Below are positions 1 through 11,439 of a stretch of 64,000 nt of DNA, one piece after another. The DNA lies in contig NC_045430.1 in NCBI RefSeq assembly GCF_902635505.1, positions 558,001 to 622,000 on the forward strand, in the 5' to 3' direction. The translations under genes were made by a program, and so were the position numbers. The notes beneath the pieces were generated by a model. That model ran no database searches. It was not told where the DNA came from and worked only from the letters and a program-made list of their open reading frames with translations. The first letter of the stretch is position 1. Each line of letters begins with the position of its first letter. This DNA comes from Sarcophilus harrisii (taxonomy: Eukaryota; Chordata; Mammalia; Dasyuromorphia; Dasyuridae).

Positions 1-636
1 AGAGTTGTCTTAATTTGCATTTCTCTGATTAATAATGACTTGGAGCATCTTTTCATATGACTAGAAATAGTTTCAATTTCTTCATCTGAGAATTGTCTGT
101 TCATATCCTTTGACCATTTTTCAATTGGAGAATGGCTTGATTTTTATAAATTAGAGTTAATTCTCTATATATTTTGGAAATGAGGCCTTATCAGAACCTT
201 TGACTGTAAAATATTTTCCCAGTTTATTGCTTCCCTTCTAATCTTATCTGCATTAGTTTTGTTTGTACAAAAACTTTTCAGTTTGGTATAGTCGAAATTT
301 TCTATTTTGTGATCAGTAATGATCTCTAGTTCTTCTTTGGTCATAAAGACCTTCCCTTCCACAGGTCTCAGAGATAAACTATCCTGTGTTCCTCTAATTT
401 ATTAATAATTTCATTCTTTATGCCTAGGTCATGAACCCATTTTTGACCTTATCTTGGTGTACAGTGTTAAGTATGGATCAATGCCTAGTTTCTGCCATAT
501 TAGTTTCCAATTTTCCCAGCAATTTTTATCAAACAGTAAGTTCTTATCCCAAAAGCTGGGATCTTTGGGTTTGTCAAAGACTAGGTTGCTATATTTGTTG
601 ACTGTTTTATCCCTTGAACCTAATCTATTCCACTGA
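1..636 (-). mobile_element. L1 ORF2 C-terminal part, 3' segment of an inverted L1
   Basis: Read on the minus strand, this encodes the part of L1 ORF2 after the reverse transcriptase: [10 protein letters not shown], then LVFDKPKDPSFWDKNLLF, then KNCWENWKLIWQKLGIDP, and later TNKTNADKIRREAINWENI. The order matches the other L1 copies here (9.8-10.4 kb, 16.9-17.5 kb). The frame is interrupted, so no working protein is expected. The 3' end and poly-A lie beyond the left edge of the window. At about position 636 it meets an L1 segment in the opposite orientation. Confidence 0.93.
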
Positions 637-646
637 ATATTCTCTG

Positions 647-1357
647 AAAACAGAGAAAGAAAATTATAGACCAATCTCTCTAATGAATATTGATGCTAAA
701 ATCTTAAATAAGATATTAGCAAAAAGACTACAGAAAATCATCTCCAAGATAATACACTATGATCAAGTAGGATTTATACCAGGAATGCAGGGCTGGTTCA
801 ATATTAGGAAAACTATCAATATAATTGGCCATATTAATAACCAAATTAACAAAAACCATATGATCATCTCAATAGATGCAGAAAAAGCATTTGATAAAAT
901 CCAACATCCATTCCTATTAAAAACACTTGAGAGTATAGGAATAAATGGACTTTTCCTTAAAATAATCAGCAGCATCTATTTAAAACCATCAGTAAGCATC
1001 ATATGTAATGGAGACAAACTGCAACCATTCCCAATAAGATCTGGAGTGAAACAAGGTTGTCCACTATCACCGTTACTATTTAATATTGTATTAGAAACGC
1101 TAGCTTTAGCAATAAGAGCTGAGAAAGAGATTAAAGGAATAAGAATAGGCAATGAGGAAACCAAATTATCACTCTTTGCCGATGACATGATCGTATACTT
1201 AGAGAACCCCAGAGATTCTACTAAAAGTTATTAGAAATAATCCACAACTTTAGCAAAGTTGCTGGTTATAAAATAAACCCACATAAGTCATCAGCATTCT
1301 TATATATCACTAAGAAAATCCAACAGTCAGAGTTACAAAGAGAAATTCCATTTAAAG
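647..1357 (+). mobile_element. L1 ORF2 reverse-transcriptase segment, inverted 5' part
   Basis: This encodes the L1 reverse-transcriptase core: [67 protein letters not shown] and the catalytic FADDM motif near 1177-1191. It is open from about 647 to 1234. It then stops because the A run in 'ACTAAAAGTTATTAG' has four A where the open frame (KKLLE) needs five. L1 homology ends abruptly at about 1357. It lies head to head with the minus-strand segment at 1-636, and about 450 bp of L1 between the two is missing. This arrangement is typical of one twin-primed insertion. Confidence 0.93.
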
Positions 1358-2125
1358 ATGGACCCATTTTTACAAGAGCTTCATTACCTAAGGTGCTTTC
1401 ATCCTGGTCAATCAGTCAGCACCAACATTGTGCTGAGTTTCAATCCCAGTCATCAGGGATGAAAAAAAGAGTTAATGGGATACTTAAAGGCTCCCTTATT
1501 AAATTAATGAAGGACCTAGGTAGGAAGAAGTCAGGTCCTTGTGAGATAATATCAGGACTCCTGATACCACTGTACCCATGGGGGTGGGGAGGAGGAAGCA
1601 TAGTAACTTAATGCTCCCTCCTATAGAACTCTATTTTGTTGGCTCAGACAATATCAGAGACTTACCAACTTGTCTCTCAGTCCCATTCCTCAGGAATCTC
1701 AACTGAGGCTCTGCTCCTACTCCAGTCCTGTGATTGGGTCTGCTGTAATCCCTGAAAGCCTTCCTTCAAGCCATGGTGGAAAGATCCCTTTGAAGTTCTG
1801 CTCTCTACTCCCACTTCAGTCAGGATCAAGGTTCTGTACTTGTGGGTCCACCTGTCACATCCTAAATGGGCAAAACCACCTGCTAGATGGCAGAACCTGT
1901 AGCACACCATTGGATTTACAAGGTCAGGTCACCAGGAGGTTCTGCAGTACAGGTAGGTGGTCCCGTTCCCAAATTCCTGAACCTCTCCAGCCTGAGAAGC
2001 TACATGTCCTGGTCTGCTTCATAGAGCAGGAGCTTATGTAAGTGAAGCAGCCAGTGCCCCTTATCATTATTTTTATCCCAGTTCTCACAGTCTCAAAGTA
2101 ATCCTTATAAGAAAAATTACCCATG
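1358..2125. other. unassigned intergenic sequence
   Basis: About 770 bp of moderately GC-balanced sequence with no gene I recognise. Short open frames exist on both strands near 1670-2040 but have no domain signature and overlap each other, so I read them as chance. An old LTR remnant is possible, but I cannot show ends. Confidence 0.5.
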
Positions 2126-2402
2126 TGAAAAATGTGCACATTAATCCAGAACTAATGATCTTAATACCAGGTTTTACGGTCCTTAGCATTGCAGAGCCTT
2201 ACCTAGTTCCCCCAGCTGCTTTCCTATCCAAGTTACTTCCTGTCTACTTTGTGTGTATCTTGTATGTACCTAGTTATTTATGTATTTCCTCTCTTATTAG
2301 AATTTGATTACCTTGATTTTCCGTTATGACTTTTCTTATATTCCCAGTTTTTAGAACTGTGCTCGGTCCATAATAAATCCTTAATAAATGTTTTTGATTG
2401 TG
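2126..2402 (+). repeat. L2/L3 (CR1-clade) LINE 3' end
   Basis: The stretch has the usual 3' end of mammalian L2/L3 elements: a 'cctctcttattagaatttga' block, then 'gaactgtgctcggtccataa' and a terminal 'taataaatgtttttgattg'. It is heavily diverged. The exact family cannot be fixed by eye. Confidence 0.6.
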
Positions 2403-4003
2403 TGATCATTACAGTGATTATCCTAAAAAAAGTTCTGAGTTTTGAATACATCATTTAATATTCTTCTGAATCTTTGAGTAGTTTACTCATCATTTTGAAT
2501 TTTTTAAAAGGCATAATTTATAAATATTTTTATTCCTTCCTTAATTATACTTGCCTTTAAACATTTTACATATTTTCATCTTTAACATATTAAATGTATG
2601 TATTTCTCAATTTTCACAAATATAGAGTCCTTAGTATTTAATATTAATAGTTTAATTTAAGTGGAAATTTTTATTTTTAATTGTCCAGTTATATGTTATT
2701 AATGAACAATTCTGTCTTTTTTTCTATCTTGACTTTATTTTAAAAAACTACTAATAAAAACAGTACTCATTTCTGCTAATATGCATATAAACATTTATTA
2801 TCTCTCTCCTTGTATAATTATTACTCTAAACTTGTTCAGAAGAGAAACAATTTTTTTTTCTGATGTATGTAAAACTTTGAGCAATAGAATTAAAACATCC
2901 TGAGCTTTATTAGGTAGCTATTACCATGTAATGTCATATCCTCAAATTGATTAAAAATATAAATCATAAAGTTAATTCTTGAATCTCAGTGTTTCAATTC
3001 TCTACTTCTTATAACATGATTGTTCTTCATTTCTAATTTTATCTGTGTAATAGTAAGATGGCAAACTTTCTATCATTGACAAGGTATCAGAGCTTTTAAT
3101 GTTCAGATCATTTTGCTTTTTCTATTTATTCTGCCTTGCTCAGGTATATGATGACTTAATTTTAGGGTATACATTTTTAAAAAAGGTAATTTTTAGGATT
3201 TTTCACTTGAGAAGCTGCACTTTTTTAAATGAAGCAGCATAAAAATGCCCTACCTTATTATTATCTTTTTAGGACTCTGCATATATGGAAATGATACTAA
3301 AATATCAGTTTCCAAGCAAAATCTGTTGGAGGAAATTCACACTTCTGAACTGTTTTGTAGTGCCTCAAATTTATATTAACCTATGGCTTACAAAATGATT
3401 TTCTAAGAATAACTATATTAGATTTATAATAGTTCCACTTTACAAATGAAAAATAATCAGGGCTCAAAAGTATAAGTTGCTTATCACAAAGCTGAAAAGA
3501 AGTAGAGCTAGGTATTAGGTATTCCTCAGTGTTTACTTTCCATTATGGATGTTTGCGATAAATAACAATATCTAACACATATGTGGTAATTGATTGGTTA
3601 CATATATTATTTAGCCTGACATGACAACCTTTGGAAAGAAATTAATAAAGAGCGTAATATTTCTACTTTATTGATGAGAAGCCAAAGTCATGGAGAAATA
3701 AAGTAGTTAGTTTGGAGTTTCACTGGTAAGAAAGGGGGCTTAAGTTTTGTATACAAGCCTTCTGATCCTACATCCAGTGTTGTTTTCACCACATCACATT
3801 GCCAAGTCACTTGCCCTATAGTTTCTTCAGTTTTTTTTTTCATTTTTAAAATGAGAGAGTTAGATTGGATATCTTAAAATCCTTTCTAGCTCTAAATTTT
3901 AATATATCAATAAAATTAAAATAATGATAACTAACCACATCTTATAACCCTTGCTCTATATTCTAGCAAGCAATAAAAATACTGCTGTATCAATAATTGT
4001 TAT
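2403..4003. other. AT-rich intergenic sequence with MIR-like remnants
   Basis: A strongly AT-rich stretch with no long open frame. At about 3560-3800 there is an antisense MIR-like core ('ctttattgatgagaagccaaag' and 'actggtaagaaagggg' equivalents). At 3800-3905 a CORE-SINE-like tail reads 'aaaatgagagagttagattg'. Between 2403 and 3480 I see nothing I can name. Confidence 0.45.
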
Positions 4004-4004
4004 A

Positions 4005-4112
4005 ATCACAGAATTTTAGAATTGAAATTCAATTTATTCCAACCCATACCTGAGAAGCAATTCCCTTTGGAAAATATTTATCATGTAGTTATTCAACTTT
4101 TCCTTAAAAATC
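4005..4112 (-). repeat. CR1/L3-like LINE 3' fragment
   Basis: The sequence 'cacagaattttagaattgaa' followed by 'ttccaacccatacctgag' is the antisense form of the CR1/L3 3' region, which reads 'ggttggactagatg..ctctaa..attctgtga' in sense. The MAD2L1BP retrocopy begins directly after it, so the retrocopy probably landed in this older LINE. Confidence 0.5.
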
Positions 4113-5385
4113 CCTGGGGATCATTCAAACTGGCTGGCGGAGGGAGGAGGTTGTGATGGCGGAGCTGAAGCTGGAAGTGGCGGCCATCGATGCCCAACTT
4201 GCAGATTTGGAAAGGATAGAGGATTCAGAAGGATCTTGTGCCTCCCAGACAGAACTACTTGAGTCTGCCTCAGCCCATGGCCCTTCCAGCAACCCAGAGC
4301 ATCTCTGTCCTAGAGACTCCATGGTCCCTGTGCTGTGGTGTTTCCAGGACCTGTGAGCTTAGAAGGTTGCTGTAGATTTGCCTGTGAGCTCCTAAAGCAC
4401 ATCATGTACCAGAGGCAGCAGCTGTCACTTCCCTATGACCAGCTCACTGTCTTCTACTCTAAGCCTTCTCCCCAGGCAGAGTGAAGAAGAAGAAGAGTAG
4501 TGAAGAAGAAAGCTGAGAGAAGCTACAAGAAATTCCAGCAGGCCTTGGTAGAACTGGAAGGCATCCTGAGCCACCTCGAGAGCCTCTTTGCCAGGACGCT
4601 GGTACCACGGGTGCTTATCCTTCTTGGGGGCAATGCTTTGTGCCCCAAGGAGTTTTATGAGCTGGACCTGGCTCGTCTGACTCTGGGCAGGATGGGGCAA
4701 AGCCTCAGCACTTCTGCTTGCCTGCACCGTCTCTTCCGTGCTCTCTTCATGGCTGATGCCTTCAGTGAACTGAAGGCTGCTCCAGCCATGGGCACCATTG
4801 TCATGGCGCAGGAACATCGTGAGTGTGGTAAGGACTGGTTCCGCCCCAAACTCAATTATCAGGTTCCGAAATGGGGCCACAAGTTGACTGTGACCTTGTC
4901 TTTTGGGGGTCCTCCCATCCCAGACTCTACTGGGGATGATTATATCTGGTTCCAGGCACCAGTGACACTCAAAGGCTTTCGTGAATGAAAAGGCTTTGTG
5001 CTCTTGTGAGCAGCACAGCTGGTTCATCTGTTTCACTGTGGGCCAAGTACCTTGCTTGCTTGACAGCTGAACTGTTCTTCCAATTGAGCTTCTAAGAATT
5101 GTATTGTGGAGATGCATTGTGATAACTGAGCAGCCAAGTTTCACTGCTTATCCCAGGGCTGATTTTTCTGTGGGGTGATGGGTCATTCAATCTATATTAG
5201 GGATGGGAAGGATTTAGAGGGGCTTGTGATAGCTTTTGTAGAGATTCCTCTTAACCTTGCTCAGCTGGGGATGGGCCTGAGTTATATGCTTGCCTTCCAG
5301 TGAAATAATGTTGGTGTGACTGAGCAAGCTTGTATATAAAAATGAATGTATTCATATTAAATTCTCCTGGATATCCATTGACTTA
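4113..5385 (+). pseudogene. MAD2L1BP: processed pseudogene of MAD2L1BP (p31comet)
   Basis: The parent gene encodes p31comet, the MAD2-binding adaptor that works with TRIP13 to silence the spindle checkpoint. The coding-like part runs from the ATG at 4156 to the stop near 4988 without introns. Recognisable stretches are CASQTELLESASA, CPRDSMVPV, FARTLVPRVLILLGGNAL, PKEFYELDLARL, LFRALFMADAFSEL and a C-terminus DYIWFQAPVTLKGFRE, all close to mammalian p31comet. Two lesions are visible. A short insertion near 4333-4340 shifts the frame before FPGPVSLEGC, and an in-frame TGA lies at 4482-4484 just before the KKK-rich segment. The lack of introns marks it as a retrocopy. A 3'UTR-like region follows to an ATTAAA near 5357. 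I see no clear poly-A tail or target duplication, so it is fairly old. Family assignment is firm; the outer ends are approximate. Confidence 0.92.
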
Positions 5386-6588
5386 AAGGGACTTTCCAGG
5401 TTTGAGACCTTAGTGCCTTGTTTTCTTCTTTTACCTTCTCTGCCCCAGGGGCTCCTAGGCCATTCATGTCAACTGCCAGGTTGAGACAAATACTGGGCTT
5501 CTGCAAGAAGTATCAAATTCAGAGGGTATCAGTATAATTGGGCACTAAGTTCAATTAATAAACATAGATTTGAGGAAGGCCAGACTCCTTCTCTCTACCC
5601 AGTATGAAGAATAGACTCCAGATTTTAGGATTCTTGAGCTTTGGATTTCATACCTTGACTTAAAAAGGGAGATAAGTAAAAAGAAGTAATTTCTTTTTAT
5701 GGAAAGTTATTGGCCAAGCCAGAGAGAAGAGGTGGCAACATTAGCTAGTGGAATGATTCCTCTTGGAATCAAGAAGCCCTGGATTCTTCTCCTAGCTCCA
5801 CTACCATTAGTTTTTGGGATCCCAGTCTAGTTATTTCATGTCTGTAGTTTTACCGTCTAAAACAAGAATAATGCTTGTAATTGTGGAAAATGTGTTTTCT
5901 GAACCTCAAATAGAGTTGTAAGGTTGCTATTGTCATTATAATATGATCACTTCCCTTAAAGTCCTCTCATACAAGATGATGACTGGATACAGTAGGAAAG
6001 ACGTTGAGTTGATCAGAGACTCTGGGTTCAAATTCCACTTCTAATGCTAATTGCCTGTATGATTTTAAACAAATCATTTCATCTCCCTAGAGCTGTTTCC
6101 TCATTTAAAAAAATGAGATTGAACTAGATTAAGTGTTCTTATCCTAGAGTCTCTTAAATGTTTAAAAAAATTGGATAAGTATTAATGTAACATTTGTTTT
6201 GTGGTCCTCTGTATTTTATATTATGTATTTAAAAGCATCATTTCAGGTATAGTATACTTGGGTTTCACCAGATTGACAAAGCGGGTCTTATGACATAAAA
6301 ATGCTAGATGCTTTCTGAGGTTCTTTTTTAGTTCTAGATCTGTGACCCTTGTTTCTTAAAGGCCATATATGGTCAGTACAAAAATTCTGTCAGGTCATAT
6401 CCTACTGAAAGGTATTTGGTTACAACTATGGACCATGTAGGAGTCACTCAAGATCAACATATCTGGCAAAAGCCCATCTCCACTTTGAGTGTATGGCAAT
6501 CAATTAAAAAAAATCCCTGAGGAAAAAATAAAATACTTTATTAAAAATAAACCTCACAGGCAGGTTGTTCTACTTTGGGGTACTTCTT
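5386..6588 (+). repeat. CORE-SINE (MIR/MON-like) remnants in intergenic DNA
   Basis: Two diverged SINE copies can be seen. About 5745-5945 contains 'gaagccctggattcttctcc' and 'tagttatttcatgtctgtag'. About 5985-6200 contains 'ctctgggttcaaattcc' and 'atttcctcatttaaaaaaatga'-type words. Both are tRNA-derived SINE heads with the 'gggttcaaat' B-box, followed by the 'tcacttaacct..tttcctcat' core. No gene is evident in the remaining sequence. Confidence 0.5.
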
Positions 6589-6589
6589 A

Positions 6590-6840
6590 TTGTTGGAAAG
6601 AGCACCTAGTTGGTCCTGAATGTTGGGCCTGGAGTCAGACTCATATCTGTGAGTTCAAATCTGGCCTCAGACACTTACTAAATGTGTGATTCTGGGCAAA
6701 TCACTTAACCCTGTTTGCCTTAGTTTCCTCTCCTGTAAAATTATCTGGAGAAGGAAATGGTGAACTACTTCAGTTTCTCTGCCAAGATAACTTCAAATGG
6801 GTTCATTCAGATATGAGGGGAAAAGGACTTAACAACAACA
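6590..6840 (+). repeat. marsupial SINE, MAR1 type
   Basis: It has a tRNA-like head ('gagttcaaatctggcctcag'), then 'ggcaaatcacttaaccctg', 'tttcctctcctgtaaaatta' and the diagnostic tail 'ctggagaaggaaatggtgaa' with 'ctgccaagataacttcaaat'. An ACAACAACAA run ends it. This tail is characteristic of the marsupial MAR1 family and is a main reason for calling the DNA marsupial. Confidence 0.85.
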
Positions 6841-7800
6841 AAATCTTCAATTAAAAATTGCTTTTCTTTGTTATTCTTAGTTCTCAGTTTGGTTCTCTAG
6901 AGGAAAATGGAGTAAATATAATATTTTCCCATATGAAGGCCTTTCAAATATCTGTATCTGTATCTATATATCTAGATAGCTCTTATGTCCCCACTAGGCT
7001 ATGTGCTAAGCATCTTGTACTAGATCAAAAGAATATTAAGGAGTTCTACTTTATTTTACCTTTTCTAGAGTGACTCATCAGCCTTGTTACCCTTTTTTAT
7101 ACTCCAGATGAGCAACAAATTAAAGAAGGTTATTCATACACATTAACAGTAAAATGGAAATCATAATTATTCACATTTATGTTGTACTTGAGAGTTGCAA
7201 AGTGCCTTTTAAGGCACTAATGAGTGTTTTCTCATTTAATTCTCTCTACAATCCAGTAGGTAGCGAGAATATGATTTCTCATATAGAGTTTAGGAAATAC
7301 ACTCCTAGAGGTTAATTGACTTCCGTGGGGGATGCAATTAGTAAATAATAAAGCTAGGACTGAAGTCCAGATCTTCTGGCTTCATGTTTAGTACTCTGAT
7401 AAATTTGCTTCCAAGGCACAGAAAATTAACAGTCTTATTATTCATTAATTTAATACTTTAAAGTAATGCTTATTTCAAATAAATGATAGAAGTTTGATGT
7501 ATTTTGTATCTTCAGAAAAATGCTATGGAATTGTGTTTTTTCCTAAACTAGTATTTTTTAAGAAGCATTTTTAAAATGACTTTGAATGGAGGTCTATAGC
7601 AATGAAAGCTGAGGATACTAGAGAAAATTGTTGTTGATGGAATTTCCTCAATCAGTATCTGTAAGATAACATTTAGTCGAGACCTCTATATGTTTTTAAA
7701 ACTCTTGATGACAACAGAAAGGACCGTTGTAGATTGCAACTGTTTTCGTCCAAATATTTAGGTATAGTGAATCTCTATGTGCACGATTCATGATCTTATG
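6841..7800 (-). repeat. intergenic DNA with an antisense MIR
   Basis: An antisense MIR lies at about 7145-7400: 'gagagttgcaaagtgccttt', then 'tctcatttaattctctctac' and 'ggttaattgacttccgtggg'. The rest (6841-7140 and 7400-7800) is AT-rich with no gene or repeat I can name. Confidence 0.5.
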
Positions 7801-7806
7801 GTAGTT

Positions 7807-8319
7807 TGTGTTAGAATTCTTCCAAGGCGCTAAGACAGTGGAATTGACAGAGACAATAATTATCTAATTTAGCATGGTTCAGTATGATTGATCGGATCCT
7901 ACAAGGAGACGTTATGGGGCCAGAACTTGAAACAAGGTACTAAGTGGAATTGAGGAGACAATGGTTAAATCTAATTTAGCATCAATTTAATCCTACAACA
8001 GGTGATGGTTTCCTAGTGATGTAATGATTGGAGTATACTCAGTGTACAGCATATAAGCAAGAAGCTCTCAGGGCCAGACACAAGCCCACAAGCCGACTCT
8101 TGGAGGCGGAGTCAGATGCATTCCAACTTCCACCTTTGTTCTAGCTAAGGAGATTGGAAGGCAGCAGAGGCAAGGACTAGAGCCAAGAGCTCTCGGAACC
8201 GAGGAGAGAGAAGGCCTCCGGAAAACTAGCCGAGCCCCAAGTGAAGGAGATGAGATTTTGGAAGACACAATAAAGGATTTGGAATTTAACAGTTGGCTGC
8301 ATTTGAGATGAATATTACA
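7807..8319 (+). mobile_element. probable solo LTR of an endogenous retrovirus
   Basis: The segment starts with TGTGTTAG and ends near ATTACA. It carries a TATA-like 'catataagcaag' near 8050 and a polyadenylation signal 'caataaagg' near 8268, in the order expected of U3-R-U5. Within the proposed U3 a 60-70 bp block occurs twice (7842-7911 and 7945-8000), sharing 'ctaatttagcat' and 'atcctacaa'. No internal retroviral sequence adjoins it. I could not find a clear target duplication, so the ends are approximate and the family is not assigned. Confidence 0.55.
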
Positions 8320-8439
8320 CTAAACTGAAACTAAGGCTGCCCTCAAGAAACCTGCTCCCAGAGAACATTATACTGAAAAGAAGAGCATTAAAAGTTTGTA
8401 GGGTTCTTCTACTAGTTTATCATCACAATAAGTTGCTTT

Positions 8440-9508
8440 TTTATAATCTATAACAGGCTTAGTCTTGGATCCTTTTCTATTTTCTTTCTACTTTTTCTTC
8501 TCAATTGGTATCCCTTTGGATATAATCATCTAACTTCTATGCAAATGACTTCAATATCTCTGTACTAAACTCTAATTCGTCCCCAGATTTATACTTGCAC
8601 CTCTCCATTTGCCTCTAATGGAAGTATCATGAGGTCTCTAATCTAATATGTCCAAAATTAAGTTTATAGTCACCCTCAACCTTAATCCTCTTCTACCATT
8701 ACCAGTTATTTTTAAAATACCTTCTGCTGAATGAATATACATTCTATTGAAGTATTATAATTTTCCTCATCATTGAGGTTTACAACTTAACCTTTATACT
8801 TATCTCTTCATTCTTCTTTTCCCATATCAATGATCTTATCTTTCCATTTTTATTTCTCGGCATTTCTCACATCTCCCTCCTTTTCTTTACTTTCATAGCT
8901 GTCACCCTGAGTAGCTCTTGCTTGGATTATTGCAATAGTGTTTTAGTTGGTCATCTTGCTTCAAGCCTCTCTTTTTCAGGCCATCTTCTTCCATCTGCCA
9001 AAGTTGTTTACCAAAGATGTAGGTCTGCCCGTGTCACTTCATGAATAAGTAAATTCCAGTGCATTCCAATTGTCTTTGGAATTAAAAAAAAAAGAGCTCT
9101 TCTTTTTAGTGTCTAAAACTTTTGATAACCCTCCTTCAACCTAATTTCCCAATATTATTATTATATTTTGCTCTCCTTCACATATCCCATGCCAGCCTGG
9201 AGTACTTTATTTTCCTCCCATATTACTTCATCTTTGATTTCCAAATGTTTGTCTTCTGTTTCTTAAATGCACCCCTACTCTAACATTGCTTCTTAGAGTT
9301 CTTTGTTTCCTTCAAAACTCTGCACAAGTGCTTTCTTGTACATGAAAACTTCCCTTATCCCCTAGCTTCTAGTGACTCCATATAGGCTTGCCTATCTATT
9401 TGTATAGATTCATTTACGTACATGTTGTATCTCTTTATAGAATGCAAGATTTTTATGCCATTATTTAATTTTTGTTGTTGTATCGCCTTCCCTTAAGATA
9501 TTGTGTGG
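8440..9508 (+). repeat. L2/L3 (CR1-clade) LINE 3' region, interrupted
   Basis: Recognisable words include 'gcttggattattgcaatagt' (8930), 'agtagctcttgc', 'ccatctgccaaagttgttt' and 'tctttatagaatgcaagat'. These follow the order of the non-coding 3' part of ancient mammalian CR1-clade elements. The terminal 'cctttaatcggtgtttattg' lies at 11402-11425, after the inserted L1. The element was therefore one piece before the L1 at 9509-11379 landed in it. It is strongly diverged. Confidence 0.5.
9495..9508 (+). repeat. left target-site duplication of L1 at 9509-11379
   Basis: AAGATATTGTGTGG here matches AAGATGTTGTGTGG at 11380-11393 with one mismatch over 14 bp, flanking the L1 exactly at its 5' start and after its A-rich tail. 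Confidence 0.9.
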
Positions 9509-11379
9509 TGAAAAATATTAAATGCTCTTGGATAGGGTGAGCAAATATAATAAAGATGACAATATTACTTAAACTAATCTATTTATTTAGTGCTATCCCA
9601 ATCAGACTCCCAAAAAACTATTTTAATGACTTAGAAAAAATAACAACAAAATTCATATGGAAAAATAAAAGGTCAAGAATTTCAAGGGAATTAATGAAAA
9701 AAAAATCAAAGGAAGGTGGCTTAGCTGTACCAGATCTAAAATTATATTATAGAGCAGCAGTTACCAAAACCATTTGGTATTGGCTAAGGAATAGATTAGT
9801 TGATCAGTGGAATAGGTTAGGTTCAAGGGACAAAACAATCAACAACTATAACAACCTAGTCTTTGACAAACCCAAAGACCCCAGCTTTTGGGATAAGAAC
9901 TTACTATTTGATAAAAATTGCTGGGAAAATTGGAAACTAATATGGCAGAAACTAGGCATTGATCCACACTTAACACTGTACACCAAGATAAGGTCAAAAT
10001 GGGTTCATGACCTAGGCATAAAGAATGAAATTATTAATAAATTAGAGGAACACAGGATAGTTTACCTCTCAGACCTGTGGGAGGGGAAGGACTTTATGAC
10101 CAAAGAAGAACTAGAGATCATTACTGATCACAAAATAGAAAATTTCGACTATAGCAAACTGAAAAGTTTTTGTACAAACAAAACTAATGCAGATAAGATT
10201 AGAAGGGAAGCAATAAACTGGGAAAATATTTTTACAGTCAAAGATTCTGATAAAGGCCTCATTTCCAAAATATATAGAGAATTAACTCTAATTTATAAAA
10301 AATCAAGCCAGTCTCCAATTGAAAAATGGTCAAAGGATATGAACAGACAATTCTCAGATGAAGAAATTGAAACTATTTCTAGTCATATGAAAAGATGCTC
10401 CAAGTCATTATTAATCAGAGAAATGCAAATTAAGACAACTCTAAGATACCACTACACACCTGTCAGATTGGCTAAGATGACAGGAAAAAATAAGGATGAT
10501 TGTTGGAGGGATGTGGGAAAACTGGGACATTGATGCATTGTTGGTGGAGTTGTGAACAGATCCAACCATTCTGGAGAGTAGTTTGGAACTATGCTCAAAA
10601 AGTTATCAAACTGTGCATACCCTTTGATCCAGCAGTGTTACTACTGGGCTTATACCCCAAAGAGATACTAAAGAAGGGAAAGGGACCTGTATGTGCCAAA
10701 ATGTTTGTGGCAGCCCTCTTTGTAGTGGCCAGAAAGTGGAAACTGAGTGGATGCCCATCAGTTGGAGAATGGCTGAATAAATTGTGGTATATGAATATTA
10801 TGGAATATTATTGTTCTGTAAGAAATGACCAACAGGATGATTTCAGAAAGGCCTGGAGAGACTTATACTAACTGATGCTGAGTGAAATGAGCAGGACCAG
10901 AAGATCATTATATACTTCAACAACAATACTATATGATGACCAGTTCTGACGGACCTGGCCATCCTCAGCAATGAGATCAACCAAATCATTTCCAATGGAG
11001 CAGTAATGAACTGAACCAGCTACGCCCAGAGAAAGAACTCTGGGAGATGACTAAAAACCATTATATTGAATTCCCAATCCCTATATTTATGCCCACCTGC
11101 ATTTTTTATTTCCTTCACAAGCTAATTGTACAATATTTCAGAGTCTGATTCTTTTTGTACAGCAAAATAACGGTTTGGTCATGTATACTTATTGTGTATC
11201 TAATTTATATTTTAATATATTTAACATCTACTGGTCATCCTGCTATCTGGGGGAAGGGATGTGGGTTAAGAGGTGAAAAATTGGAACAAGAGGTTTGGCA
11301 GTTGTTAATGCTGTAAAGTTACCCATACATATAACCTGTAAATAAAAGGCTATTAAATAAAAAAATAATAATAAAAAAA
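9509..11379 (+). mobile_element. L1, 5'-truncated, ORF2 3' half and 3'UTR
   Basis: This young-looking L1 starts inside ORF2, after the catalytic core, at the [15 protein letters not shown]-type segment. A 325-residue frame runs from 9556 to 10533: [60 protein letters not shown] and LRYHYTPVRLAKMTGK. A one-base loss near 10507-10515 (in the CWRGCGKTGTLMHCWWSCE zinc-knuckle-like region) shifts the frame. The C-terminal part continues at 10500-10871 and stops early at AWRDLY. The 3'UTR of type A follows (see the note on two 3'UTR types) with 'aataaaaggctattaaataa' and an A-rich tail. Since it lacks the reverse-transcriptase core it cannot move itself. Confidence 0.95.
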
Positions 11380-11439
11380 AAGATGTTGTGTGGCATATTA
11401 TAGGCCTTTAATCGGTGTTTATTGTTGGCCTCTGTTGCA

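Noticed and set aside
4425-5144. 239-residue minus-strand frame opposite the MAD2L1BP copy
   Set aside because: Antisense shadow of the retrocopy; the plus strand carries the recognisable protein.
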